64,000 nt of DNA from Desulfobacter hydrogenophilus (GTDB lineage Bacteria > Desulfobacterota > Desulfobacteria > Desulfobacterales > Desulfobacteraceae), in contig NZ_CP036313.1 of NCBI RefSeq assembly GCF_004319545.1, positions 1,986,501 through 2,050,500 on the forward strand, written 5' to 3'. Position 1 is the first letter of the stretch, and each line of letters opens with the position of its first letter. This document shows, one piece after another, positions 25,031 through 34,169 of this stretch. The translations under genes and the position numbers were made by a program. The notes under the pieces are model-generated. The model saw only the letters and a list, made by a program, of their open reading frames with translations. It made no database searches and was not told where the DNA came from.

Positions 25031-25156
25031 GTGTTTGGATGAAGATTTGCCCGGATGCAAGGCGCAAGAAAATTTTCAACCGGAGCATACTTTAGTATGT
25101 GAGGATTGTAAATTTTTGCAGCAACGCCCCAGGTGGGTGGATCTTCATCCCAACAC
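25031..25156. repeat. ~126-bp imperfect palindrome
   Basis: The two halves pair from GTGTTTGGATGAAGAT (25031) and ATCTTCATCCCAACAC (to 25156) through to the centre GCATAC-TTTA-GTATG. It is distinct from the AGGACCGC family. It sits directly after the stop codon of the receiver gene at 25157 and could end its transcript or be a dispersed repeat. Only one copy is in this window. Confidence 0.7.
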
Positions 25157-25579
25157 CTAAACCATGCGGCCTGTGATTTCCTTGGCCCTGGCCTCCATGA
25201 TCTTCTCCTCATGCTTAAATTTTTTAGTTGCCGCCTCTTCAATCTTGGCGATAAGCTCTTCGAGATTACAGGGCTTCATCAAATAGTCGAATGCACCGCG
25301 TTTCATCCCTTCAATGGCATTTTGCACTGTGGCATGACCAGTGAGCATGATTACTTCCACCAGCGGATTTTCGTTTTTAATGACTTGGAGTGTTTCAAGA
25401 CCGTCCATGCCGGGCATCTTCACGTCAAGGACCACCACATCCGTGTTCGTGTGTTCAGACAGAAAGTTTATGGCTGACTGTCCGTCATAAACGGCGTCTG
25501 CTTTGAATTCGCGTTTTTCAAGCCGTTTGATCAAGGTGTCCAGAAAGGCTTTCTCATCATCGACAAATAAAAGTTTCAT
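25157..25579 (-). CDS. Single-domain response regulator (receiver)
   Basis: This 140-residue receiver has LLFVDDEKAF (acidic pair), the phospho-acceptor Asp in VVVLDVKMPGMDG, MLTGHAT and Lys in YLMKPCNLEEL. I start at the ATG at 25579, which has GGGAGA at a normal distance; the open frame continues upstream without conserved sequence. It lies just after the kinase at 25602 and is its likely partner. Its first codons survive in the remnant at 17242-17383. Confidence 0.92.
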   Translation of the reverse strand: MKLLFVDDEKAFLDTLIKRLEKREFKADAVYDGQSAINFLSEHTNTDVVVLDVKMPGMDGLETLQVIKNENPLVEVIMLTGHATVQNAIEGMKRGAFDYLMKPCNLEELIAKIEEAATKKFKHEEKIMEARAKEITGRMV

Positions 25580-25601
25580 CTGTAAAGTCTCCCTAAGTGA
25601 T

Positions 25602-27356
25602 TTAAAGGTTATTGCTTGTATTATTGCTTGTTGACGGGTTGGCTGTCTTGCGGGCATTTAGGGGCAATCGGATTAAGAAACAGGTCCCCTGTCCCATATG
25701 GCTTTCCACTTCAATTGTTCCGCCCATTTTCTGAATAATGCCGTAACAGATGGAAAGGCCTAATCCTGTGCCTTTTCCCACGGCCTTGGTGGTGAAGAAG
25801 GGATCAAAAACCCGGTCCAGATATTGGGCCGGAATACCTGGTCCATTGTCATCCACCTTAATTTCAATCATATTATTGTCTTGGGTATTGATGTCGGTTA
25901 TAATTTCCACGGTGCCGCCGTCTTTGCCCATGGCATCAATGGCGTTGTTGGTCAGGTTTAAAATGACCTGTTGCAGTTCAGAAGGGGAAAATCGGATAAA
26001 GGGCAGGTCAGGGGCAAGCCGGGTGGAGATGGTGACGTTGTTATACCGAGCCATCTGGGCGGTGAGCTCCACGATTTCCCGGATGGTGTCATTGATGTCA
26101 ATATCTGCCTCTGTGGCATCGCTTTTCCGGGCAAAACTTAACAATTTGTGGGTAATATCCTTGCAGCGCCGGCCCTGGGTTGCGATCTGTTCAATGGCCC
26201 TATGAAACTCACTCCTATTGTCCGGGGTCATCCCGGTTTCCTCTTCAAGAAGATCGCTCATCCATCCGGCCTCTTCCACCATGATGGCCACAGGGTTATT
26301 GATTTCATGGGCAATGCCTGCAGCAAGTTCGCCAATGGTGGCAAGTTTGCCACTTTCCACCACCTGCTGGTTCATGGCTTCATTTTTTTGGTCTGTCATT
26401 GCGATGCGTTTGACAAGGTTTTTGGAGAGTGTAAAAGAAACTGACACTATGGCTGTGCAGCCCAGCAGGAAGATGATAAGCGTGAGCACTTCGGCCTTCC
26501 ACATATTCCTTAATGCATCCCCGGTATCCTGACGAAATACCATACGCCAGTCCACTGTTTTAAACAGAGCCAGGGCATACAGATAGGTATTTCCTTGATC
26601 GTTCTCATGCTTGAGTATCAGTGACTGTTTGTCTTTGAAGATGGTGGGATCTGCGATAAATGAAGGGACAATTTCTATGGTTCCCGAGCGGGGGCGAGGA
26701 TGGGTTTGCAGCTGTCCCTGGGCATTGACAATGAATGCCGTACCTGTCCTGCCGATCTGGACGTTTTCCACCAGACTGTTAAAGGTTGTAAAATTAATGG
26801 TGGATCTTAAGATATATGTGCGGCCCTGGGCGGACAGCTTGACTGCCAGAATAAAATGGGGATGGCCGCGAAGCCCTGCAAATACATCGGAAATATAATA
26901 GGGGCTGTCAATGGCCTTTAAAAACCAGGTTGCCTCGCTGTAATCGGCATTGACAAGGCGGAAGGGGCCTTCATAAGCAACCTGGATACCCTCTGAATCC
27001 ACAAGGCCCAGATCCGTAAACACATCTCCGTATTCATCTTTAAGTTCAGATAGCTGTGATGTCAGAAATTGCTGGGCCATCTCCGGCTCGGTTACGGATA
27101 ACTGCCGGGACAGGTAGCGGATATTCCCCAGCTTTTCTTTGAGAAATGTATCGATGTTCTGGGTGTGCTTGAGCACCAGTTCGCCGATATGGGCGCTGAT
27201 TTTTTCAGAATAAGCAAGGTGAAACCGCCAGCACAAAATGCCTAGGGTCAACATCATGGGGATAATGGAAACCAGCAAGATACGGATTCTGATATTCCGG
27301 GTCAGTACTTGATAAAATTCTTTTCTGTCAGCGATAGGTTTGTGCATAATATCCAT
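25602..27356 (-). CDS. Membrane sensor histidine kinase with double-Cache-type sensor
   Basis: This 584-residue kinase has transmembrane helices near 24-45 and 288-312 enclosing a ~240-residue periplasmic domain. [27 protein letters not shown] and [17 protein letters not shown] in it are typical of double-Cache sensors, which bind small ligands such as organic acids. [17 protein letters not shown] gives the phospho-acceptor near H350. The ATPase domain has [17 protein letters not shown] and [17 protein letters not shown]. Two start ATGs are possible (27356, 27347); the second is better spaced from AGGAG and is the one kept in the decayed copy. Confidence 0.93.
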   Translation of the reverse strand: MDIMHKPIADRKEFYQVLTRNIRIRILLVSIIPMMLTLGILCWRFHLAYSEKISAHIGELVLKHTQNIDTFLKEKLGNIRYLSRQLSVTEPEMAQQFLTSQLSELKDEYGDVFTDLGLVDSEGIQVAYEGPFRLVNADYSEATWFLKAIDSPYYISDVFAGLRGHPHFILAVKLSAQGRTYILRSTINFTTFNSLVENVQIGRTGTAFIVNAQGQLQTHPRPRSGTIEIVPSFIADPTIFKDKQSLILKHENDQGNTYLYALALFKTVDWRMVFRQDTGDALRNMWKAEVLTLIIFLLGCTAIVSVSFTLSKNLVKRIAMTDQKNEAMNQQVVESGKLATIGELAAGIAHEINNPVAIMVEEAGWMSDLLEEETGMTPDNRSEFHRAIEQIATQGRRCKDITHKLLSFARKSDATEADIDINDTIREIVELTAQMARYNNVTISTRLAPDLPFIRFSPSELQQVILNLTNNAIDAMGKDGGTVEIITDINTQDNNMIEIKVDDNGPGIPAQYLDRVFDPFFTTKAVGKGTGLGLSICYGIIQKMGGTIEVESHMGQGTCFLIRLPLNARKTANPSTSNNTSNNL

Positions 27357-27481
27357 GGCTCCTGTGAGGCCGTTTCATCCGGCTTAAGTGTTTGTACACA
27401 GAGATATCAAGATATATGCCAGCTGAAGAAAAGTGCTGAAAATAGAAGGTAATAAATTGAAATAATGAGATAATTTAAAAC

Positions 27482-27524
27482 CGTGACAGGTGGGTAAAAA
27501 GCGTGTCACCTGTCACGTTTTTTT
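27482..27524. terminator. Hairpin with T tract upstream of the kinase
   Basis: An 11-bp stem (27482-27492 with 27507-27517) is followed by seven T on the plus strand. On the minus strand it lies after msrAB and is followed by GGTTTTAAATT, so it could weakly terminate msrAB. Confidence 0.55.
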
Positions 27525-27552
27525 ACAGTATGTAAAAATTATTTTTCGATGT
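27522..27552 (-). pseudogene. 31-bp trace of the CoA-ligase/GNAT 3' end
   Basis: TTTACAGTATGTAAA followed by TTTTTCGATGTCA matches the 3' end of the gene at 29681-29715 and the remnant at 17941. It marks where that gene once adjoined the kinase, before the msrAB/PEP-CTERM segment came between them. Confidence 0.55.
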
Positions 27553-27580
27553 CACCGAGGCCATGGGGTGATCTTGTTGT

Positions 27581-28630
27581 TTATTTTTGAGCTGCACCCT
27601 GCGAAAACAGTTTCTCCAAATCCTCGTATCCATGCTGCTTGAGTTCCTGTCTGGGAATAAATTTCAGCGCAGCCGAATTAATGCAGTACCTCAAGCCGGA
27701 GGGATCTGGGCCATCGTCAAACACGTGGCCTAAATGGGCATCCGACGTTTTACTTCTGACTTCCGTGCGTTGCATGAAAAGGGCGTTATCCTGTTTTTCA
27801 ACAATCCGCTTCTCTTTGATGGGCCGGGTAAAGCTGGGCCACCCGCAGCCGGAATCAAATTTATCCTTTGATGAGAACAAAGGCGTTCCCGAGATCACAT
27901 CCACGTAAATACCTTCTTGCTTGTTGTTCCAGAACTCATTTTTAAAGGGTGGTTCTGTGGCGTTTTCACGGGTAACCTTGTACTGCAAAGGCGTAAGTTG
28001 TTTTTTCAATGCGTCATCATTGGGAATGATGGGTGTCTCCGGTTGTGTTTGTGTCAATGTGCACTTTTGCTCCGGCATGGTCCGGTCAAAAACTTTCTGG
28101 CTTTTTTCATCCCACACCCGGTTGACGAAAGACCGTCGGCCTGACCCGAGGCTGTAATATTTGTACTGGGTGGGATTTTTTTTGTGGTAATCCTGGTGGT
28201 ATTCTTCGGCGGGGAAAAATTCAACCGCCTCCTGAACCTGAGTGACAACGGGCTTGTCAAATATCTTTGCGTCATCAATCTGTTGGATTGCGTCGAGGGC
28301 CAGTTGTTTTTGTTCTTCGCTATGGTAGAAAATGGCAGACCGGTACTGACTGCCGCGGTCCATAAAAGATCCGCCTTCATCCGTGGGGTTAATCTGACTG
28401 AAGTATATTTTTAAAAGGTTTTTATATGTAATGTGATTGGGATCAAAGAGCACCTGGATCACTTCGGCATGGCCTGTGCCGCCCGTGCATACATGTTCGT
28501 ACCGGGGATTGTCCACATGTCCCCCCATATATCCCGAAACCACCTGTCCAATTCCCGGCTTGTTATCAAATGCTGAAGCCATGCACCAGAAACATCCGCC
28601 GGCAAAGGTTGCTGTCTTTAGCTGATTCAT
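27581..28630 (-). CDS. msrAB: Fused peptide methionine sulfoxide reductase MsrA-MsrB
   Basis: This 349-residue fusion repairs both stereoisomers of oxidised methionine. The MsrA part opens with [14 protein letters not shown] (catalytic Cys13) and covers about residues 1-180. The MsrB part (about 205-340) has SGCGWPSF and the catalytic Cys in [11 protein letters not shown]. No signal peptide is present, so it is cytoplasmic. It stands alone between a kinase operon and a broken PEP-CTERM gene, in a stretch that seems to interrupt an older gene order. It fits oxygen-stress defence in an anaerobe (inference). Confidence 0.95.
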   Translation of the reverse strand: MNQLKTATFAGGCFWCMASAFDNKPGIGQVVSGYMGGHVDNPRYEHVCTGGTGHAEVIQVLFDPNHITYKNLLKIYFSQINPTDEGGSFMDRGSQYRSAIFYHSEEQKQLALDAIQQIDDAKIFDKPVVTQVQEAVEFFPAEEYHQDYHKKNPTQYKYYSLGSGRRSFVNRVWDEKSQKVFDRTMPEQKCTLTQTQPETPIIPNDDALKKQLTPLQYKVTRENATEPPFKNEFWNNKQEGIYVDVISGTPLFSSKDKFDSGCGWPSFTRPIKEKRIVEKQDNALFMQRTEVRSKTSDAHLGHVFDDGPDPSGLRYCINSAALKFIPRQELKQHGYEDLEKLFSQGAAQK

Positions 28631-29134
28631 TTTTGTGTTCCTTTCTCTGAGCTGGCTGTCGCCTGTTCATATAAATAATATTGATAGCAAGACGAGGCCT
28701 GCAATGGGAAACGTATGTTTTTTATTCGGCCTCCTTTTTTAAGGCTCACCTTATTTCAATAATTAGCACTTTTCAATGCAGAGCAAGGGGCTGATAAATA
28801 AAGTCAGGCAATTGCATGTCGAAAATACAGTGAACTCCTATATTTTTAATTGGCTCACATCGCGTTTTGGAATTTTTTGAGATTTGTTGAAAAAAGTCAG
28901 ATCTGGCTTGCGTTACCAATCCTTATCATGATAAATATTTGCTCTGCTATTTAGAGGTATATCACAGGAAAAAACAACCTTTTTACCTCGGGTTTTTTAA
29001 ATTCGTTCATAATGCTGCTAACCGAGGGTAATTCCTACTCCACTCACCCATTGAGTGATGATCAAGTAAGCCCCCCCAAAACGCGACATAAGCCTATATG
29101 TGTTTATAGGAGGGATGGTTCAGTGTCGTCATGA
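28631..29134. other. 504-bp AT-rich non-coding stretch
   Basis: No credible gene is seen on either strand. It should hold the msrAB promoter near its left end. I see no clear consensus boxes or repeats. It may be the remains of the 5' part of the PEP-CTERM gene and its neighbour. Confidence 0.5.
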
Positions 29135-29581
29135 CAAAAGGTTTTTGCTACGGTCAGCACGCGTGGCGAAGCATACAGCGGTTCTCTTCAAGGTTTGGAT
29201 TCAGGACTTGATGAGACTTTCAATGTTTTTAATCCCTTTACTTTAATCGGGGAGAAAGACGTTAATTTAGATTTCGGTGCAACAACATCCTTTGGTCCGG
29301 TTGCCATAACCAACAGTGGAGCCTTGACTCCCACCGATTTAAACCAATTTGTTGGTTCGGGTGATTTCGGGTATGATTTCAACACAGCCATTTTGACCTC
29401 AATTTCAGGTGGCGGCGGGAATTTTTCTACTGACATCGAAACTATGGCCGGTGCAAGCCTGACTGTGGTTTATGACTATGATGTAGCAGGACCCACCTCC
29501 GTCGTTCCGGAACCGGCTACACTCCTGTTCGGCCTGAGTCTTATGGGACTTGCCCACAGATGTCGGCGTAAGAATGCTTAA
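29135..29581 (+). pseudogene. 5'-truncated PEP-CTERM surface protein gene
   Basis: The C-terminus has the exosortase sorting signal: VVPEPATLL, a hydrophobic helix (FGLSLMGLA) and a basic tail (RCRRKNA). The body is a Gly/Ser/Thr/Asp-rich beta-type sequence. An in-frame stop at 29132-29134 lies upstream and there is no signal peptide or ATG. PEP-CTERM proteins must be exported, so this copy cannot work. The longest start is a TTG at 29195. The GxDxxxTF-type repeats suggest loss of a longer N-terminal part. Confidence 0.7.
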
Positions 29582-29681
29582 TAAAATTTTGATTGTATCA
29601 CTCAAAATTTTATTGTAATTTCCAAACCTTCTGCTTGTTTTGTCAAGCGGGGGGTTTTCTTTTCACATTACAAATGTACGT

Positions 29682-32162
29682 TTACAGCGTGTAAAGATCC
29701 AGCTTTTCGATGTCAATAATGATTTCAATTTCACCTGAGGCAGGCGTTCCGACTTTTTTAAATCCCAGTTTGTCGGCAAGGCGAAGCATCTGTCTGTTTT
29801 CACGCAGGACCACACCAAAGACACGTTTCAGGCCGTATCGTTTGGAAAACACCAGGCAGGACTTTAAAAGCGCCGCTCCGATCCCCTTGCCCTGCCAGGA
29901 ATCGGCCAGCATAATGGCAAACTCGCCCTCCGTGCCGTTGGCGGTGAATATGATTCTGGCGGTGCCGATAATCTTTTTTCCGTTGTGGGCCGGAAACCAA
30001 GCCACCAGGGCAATTTCCCGGTCATAGTCAATCTGGGTCAGCTGGATCAGCATGCGTTTGGACAATTGTTTGAGAGGTGTAAAAAAACGTAAATATATGG
30101 TCTGCTTCGACAGGTTTTCAAAAAAGTCCATCACGGGGTCTGCATCTTCGGGCTTAATCGGACGGATCAGCACTTGCTCACTCTCCTGGGTGGTATACAG
30201 TTGTTCCTGCCAGGCCGGGTATGGGCTTATAACAAGGTGATCAGGCGCAACTGCCGGGGGTGGGGCCAGGTGGATGCTGGCGTTAAACCCCATCAGTTGT
30301 CCATCAGTGACCGCCACAGGATTGATTTCCAGTTCGCAGATCTGGGGAAAATCGGTGACCAGTCGGCTTAAGCGTATTAAAAGAGTTTCCACAGAACTTT
30401 GGTCCACGGCTTTGAATTGACCGTGACCTTTTAAGGCCTTGGCTATCTTTGTTGCTTGGATGGTTCGGGCAGCCAGGGCTGAATTTAACGGCGGCAGGGT
30501 CAGTGCGATGTCCTGAAGAATTTCAGACATCGCACCACCCATGCCGAATTTAATGACCGGACCAAACTGGGCATCAAGTTTGGCACCGATATAAAGTTCA
30601 TAGTCCGGTGCAGGTGGTCTATTTCCGGCTGGTTCTGCCCGGCTTACGGGTATGCCGTAGGCGTCCAGAACCGTTTGAACATCAGTTTCATTTAACATAA
30701 ATTTGTCGTTTTTCAGATGGGATTCAATAATTGATCCGGCCCGCTCGTGGTTGATTTTTAACTTGATGTTTCGTCTGATCGGTATTTCGTTGAGCATGTC
30801 AATATTGTGGTTGTGCCTGTACAAGCCTGCAAATGCTCTGACCGCTTTTTCCGGGGTGTCATAGGTCAGCACCTCTTTTTCATTGAGAATTTGCCGGGCT
30901 TTGTCCATGCTTGCGCCGCCCAGCCAGACCGTAAACACAGGGCAGGGCAGGTAAGAGACCTGGCTTGCCAGGATTTGGGCAAGGTCAGCCGGGGCAAAGT
31001 GATCCACGGGAGAATGGATCATGAGGATGCCGTCCACCTCCGGTGCCTGGGCTGCAATGGTAACGGCCCGGGCAATCTGGGCACAGGAGGCATTTGCCTG
31101 CACATCCACGGGATTGGTGTTGCTCCATGTTTTTTTAAGGGAGGTCCCCAGCTCTTCAATGGTTTGAACGCTTAGCACGGCAGGTTCAAGACCAAAGGAT
31201 GAAAGGGCGTCCACCGCCATGACACCCGGACCGCCGGCATTGGTGACAATGGCCAATCGTCTGCCTGTGGGGCGCTGCTGTCTTGCCAGAATCCGGGTAA
31301 AGTCAAACAATTGTTCAAACGTGTCCACCCGCAGGATGCCTGCCCGTTCAAAGGCAATGTCATAGACCGCATCTTCTCCGGCCAGTGCGCCTGTATGAAA
31401 AGAAGCGGCCCGGGCACCTGCTTCCGACCGGCCGGATTTCAGGCAGATAATCGGCCTGATCCGGGAGACTGCCCGGGCTGCGCTCATAAAATTTCGGATT
31501 CGGGTCATGTTTTCCATGTACATGATGATGCTGTCCACCTCCCGCTGCTGGCCTAAATAATCAATCATGTCCGCAAAATCAACGTCCAACATGGATCCTA
31601 AACCGACGATATGGCTGAACCCTATATTTTCTTTTTCAGCCAGCTTCATGACCGACGTGCACACAGATCCGGACTGGGACAAGAAGGCAACGCGTCCCTT
31701 GGCCGGCGTGCCCGGCATATGGGATGCATTCAGGTTCAACGGTGGATGGGCAATGCCGATGCAGTTTGGGCCGATGATGCGCATGCCGCTTTGCCCGGCA
31801 GCGGCCTTGATCTGCTGTTCGATCCGGGAACCCTGATCACCCGTTTCCCGTCCCCCGCCACTGATGACCACGGCTCCTGCGACCCCTTTACCGGCGCACG
31901 ATTCAATGATCTGGGGAACTTGGTCGATGGGGGCAACCACCACAGCCAGGTCCACAATACCCTGAATATCAAGGATATTTTTTGAAGCAGGCATATTCAC
32001 AATTTGGGCATGATCCGGATTGACAGGATAGACAGCGCCCTTGAATTCACCCTCAATGAGGTTGCGTATCAGGGTATGACCCACCCGATGCTGTCCGTCA
32101 CCGGCACCGATCACGGCAATGGACCCGGGATTGAATATTCTGGATAAATTTTGTGTGCCCAC
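29682..32162 (-). CDS. ADP-forming acyl-CoA synthetase-like protein fused to a GNAT acetyltransferase
   Basis: This 826-residue protein has a CoA-binding domain (VIGAGDGQHRVGHTL), two succinyl-CoA-synthetase-like domains with the phospho-His loop SFHTGALAGED (H256), a C-terminal piece of an ATP-grasp domain, and a GNAT domain from about residue 665. This is the layout of Pat/YfiQ lysine acetyltransferases, in which the ligase part is usually inactive. Family members normally have about 80 more residues here: after YGIPVSRAE the sequence jumps to YELYIGAKLDAQFGPVI, so the nucleotide-binding half of ATP-grasp is missing. Acetylation of metabolic enzymes is the likely role. The gene follows two USP genes in one operon. 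Confidence 0.88.
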   Translation of the reverse strand: MGTQNLSRIFNPGSIAVIGAGDGQHRVGHTLIRNLIEGEFKGAVYPVNPDHAQIVNMPASKNILDIQGIVDLAVVVAPIDQVPQIIESCAGKGVAGAVVISGGGRETGDQGSRIEQQIKAAAGQSGMRIIGPNCIGIAHPPLNLNASHMPGTPAKGRVAFLSQSGSVCTSVMKLAEKENIGFSHIVGLGSMLDVDFADMIDYLGQQREVDSIIMYMENMTRIRNFMSAARAVSRIRPIICLKSGRSEAGARAASFHTGALAGEDAVYDIAFERAGILRVDTFEQLFDFTRILARQQRPTGRRLAIVTNAGGPGVMAVDALSSFGLEPAVLSVQTIEELGTSLKKTWSNTNPVDVQANASCAQIARAVTIAAQAPEVDGILMIHSPVDHFAPADLAQILASQVSYLPCPVFTVWLGGASMDKARQILNEKEVLTYDTPEKAVRAFAGLYRHNHNIDMLNEIPIRRNIKLKINHERAGSIIESHLKNDKFMLNETDVQTVLDAYGIPVSRAEPAGNRPPAPDYELYIGAKLDAQFGPVIKFGMGGAMSEILQDIALTLPPLNSALAARTIQATKIAKALKGHGQFKAVDQSSVETLLIRLSRLVTDFPQICELEINPVAVTDGQLMGFNASIHLAPPPAVAPDHLVISPYPAWQEQLYTTQESEQVLIRPIKPEDADPVMDFFENLSKQTIYLRFFTPLKQLSKRMLIQLTQIDYDREIALVAWFPAHNGKKIIGTARIIFTANGTEGEFAIMLADSWQGKGIGAALLKSCLVFSKRYGLKRVFGVVLRENRQMLRLADKLGFKKVGTPASGEIEIIIDIEKLDLYTL

Positions 32163-32205
32163 TTTTCTCTCCTTTTTAACCTATTGCTCAATCACTAAGC
32201 GGCGG

Positions 32206-33138
32206 TCATGGAATCAACCAGATCGTGAATTTTCTGGACGCGTAAATGATTTTTCTGGGGATTCGTCCCAGATCAAAATTTTCAACGTCCGATACCCCCT
32301 TGCGGCCCATGACAATGGTGTCGCATTTTGCAGCCCTGGCCTTGTCCAGAAGAGCGCCTGCCCGGCTCTGGGCACCCTGGATAAGACGGGTTTCGATCCG
32401 GTCTTCCGGTATTCCTGCCTGGGTCAGGATTTGCTTTGCCTCTGCCAGGGCTTCATCAAGTGTACGTTTGGCTTGAAGAGACATGTCTACAAAGGGGTCC
32501 TTTCCTTCAGGCACTGAATCTGTCACTGTGGTGCGCATGATCGCGCAAAGAAGAATACGGCAGATTGTTTTTGCCATCATATCGGCTGTGTACTGGATAG
32601 CGTGCTTGGATCCTGGTGAACCGTCAACCGCGATGCACAGGTAATGCTTGATTTCATGGGTTCCGGCAATGATCAATGGAATAGAGCTTGCTTTTTCCAC
32701 CAGTTTGGCAGCTACACCACCCATGGTTACGCCGAGCATGGAATTTGCATTTCCCCTTCTGCGTATGACAAGGCTGTGGTATTCATTGTTTTTGATCTCG
32801 TCCAGAACGCCCCGGGCAACCCCCTTTGACCGGCTGACAAGCTTCATTCCGATATTGTCCGGCTTATAGCCGGCAGCGATCATTTTTTGGCGTGCCTCTT
32901 TGAGAAATTCGGTCATTATTGTTTTTTGTCCCATTTCCCAGGCCTTTATCTGGGATACGGAAATATTGCTGAAGGAATCCCGGGTCAGGTCATAATAAGC
33001 TTCAGGCACGGGGGTTGTTATATTAAATAAGGTTACTTTTGTGTCCCTAAACGGTTTGAAGCTGCATAGATAGTCAACGGTCCTTTTCGAACGTTTTGAG
33101 CCGTCAAGGGTGACTAATATTTTTTTTTCGGTTGACAT
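32206..33138 (-). CDS. Tandem universal stress protein (two UspA domains)
   Basis: This 310-residue cytoplasmic protein contains two UspA domains. The first starts KKILVTLDGSKRSKRTVDYL. The second starts YLCIAVDGSPGSKHAI and ends in the nucleotide-loop sequence MGRKGVSDVENFDLGRIPRKI. Tandem-USP proteins bind ATP or AMP and act in starvation and redox stress. It lies 60 bases after another tandem USP and 44 bases before the acyl-CoA synthetase/GNAT gene. Regulation of that enzyme by energy state is a plausible inference. Confidence 0.92.
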   Translation of the reverse strand: MSTEKKILVTLDGSKRSKRTVDYLCSFKPFRDTKVTLFNITTPVPEAYYDLTRDSFSNISVSQIKAWEMGQKTIMTEFLKEARQKMIAAGYKPDNIGMKLVSRSKGVARGVLDEIKNNEYHSLVIRRRGNANSMLGVTMGGVAAKLVEKASSIPLIIAGTHEIKHYLCIAVDGSPGSKHAIQYTADMMAKTICRILLCAIMRTTVTDSVPEGKDPFVDMSLQAKRTLDEALAEAKQILTQAGIPEDRIETRLIQGAQSRAGALLDKARAAKCDTIVMGRKGVSDVENFDLGRIPRKIIYASRKFTIWLIP

Positions 33139-33197
33139 GGGATCTCCTTTGGAAAATCCCGGGCCGGTTCATTAGGTCCGGACCCGGGATTATTTTT

Positions 33198-34169
33198 TTA
33201 ATGGATGATCTCCGGGCCTAAGCGAAGCACAGGCACCGGGCTGTGACGAAAGATTTTTTCTATGGTGCTGCCCAGGGTGAATCTGGCCGAACGGCTGCGC
33301 CCTCTGGGGCCCAGCACCAGAATATCTGCGCCAATCTCCTGTGAGGCCGAAAGAATCTGTTCGTAAGGTACACCCGAATCAATGGAAATATTGAGCCCAT
33401 CAATGCTGTTAAGCCCGGCCGCCTTTATCTGCTCGACCAGAAGATCATGCCGTCGCTGTTTTTCCTGTGGCAAAAATTGTTCTATAGCAAACGTATTTTC
33501 AGGAATATAGTGGGACTTTACCCAGGAAATCTCCTTGGTGCTGATGCAGTTGAATGCATGCAGTTTTGCCCCACTGATTTTAGCCAGCCACCCAGCTTTG
33601 GCCAGGACCGCCGGGGACCAGGGAGAAAAATCCACAGCCGCCATAACGGTGCGGATTTTTTCGGCTTCAGGGATAGCCTTACCTGAGTCCGTGCGTTTGA
33701 AAATATGTTTGTCCCTTACACTGAGCAACGGGGTTGTGCAGTAACGGAACACATATTCAGCAGAACTGCCGAACATGAAATTGGACAGGTTGGAGCGACC
33801 TTTATTTGCCATGACAATAAGGTCCGGGCCTATCTTTTCAACCATGCTAAGAATTTCATCTGCCGGCGGTCCTATTGAAATGCGGATGTCCGTTTTGTTG
33901 ACAAACTGCGGGAATCGTTCCTTGATCAGTTCATTAATTTGGGCTTTCCGGTTCTTTTTGAGTTCGTCCAAATATTCCGTTGTATCTTCCCTGCAGTGGT
34001 ATATTGTCCCTGTCATGAACACCGGGGTGGCCTCACTTAGGGGAACAACGGAACAAATGGTGACATTGAGATCCCCCTGTTCTGCCATATTTAGGGTATA
34101 ACCCAGGGTCATGGGTGAATAATCGGACAGGTCAATGCAGGCCATAATGGTTTTCATGTCAGTCATCAA
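33198..34169 (-). CDS. Tandem universal stress protein (two UspA domains)
   Basis: This 323-residue protein has two UspA domains, and both keep the ATP-binding G-2x-G-9x-G(S/T) motif: NKGRSNLSNFMFGSSAEYV in the first and GPRGRSRSARFTLGSTIEKI in the second. Its start codon overlaps the stop of the receiver-CBS gene (ATGA). CBS and USP domains both bind adenine nucleotides, so the pair may form one energy-sensing unit (inference). Confidence 0.93.
   Translation of the reverse strand: MMTDMKTIMACIDLSDYSPMTLGYTLNMAEQGDLNVTICSVVPLSEATPVFMTGTIYHCREDTTEYLDELKKNRKAQINELIKERFPQFVNKTDIRISIGPPADEILSMVEKIGPDLIVMANKGRSNLSNFMFGSSAEYVFRYCTTPLLSVRDKHIFKRTDSGKAIPEAEKIRTVMAAVDFSPWSPAVLAKAGWLAKISGAKLHAFNCISTKEISWVKSHYIPENTFAIEQFLPQEKQRRHDLLVEQIKAAGLNSIDGLNISIDSGVPYEQILSASQEIGADILVLGPRGRSRSARFTLGSTIEKIFRHSPVPVLRLGPEIIH

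Noticed and set aside
17941-29695. TTTACA-3 bases-TGTAAA as a regulator operator found three times
   Set aside because: All three copies are the homologous 3' end of the CoA-ligase/GNAT gene, so the recurrence is due to duplication.
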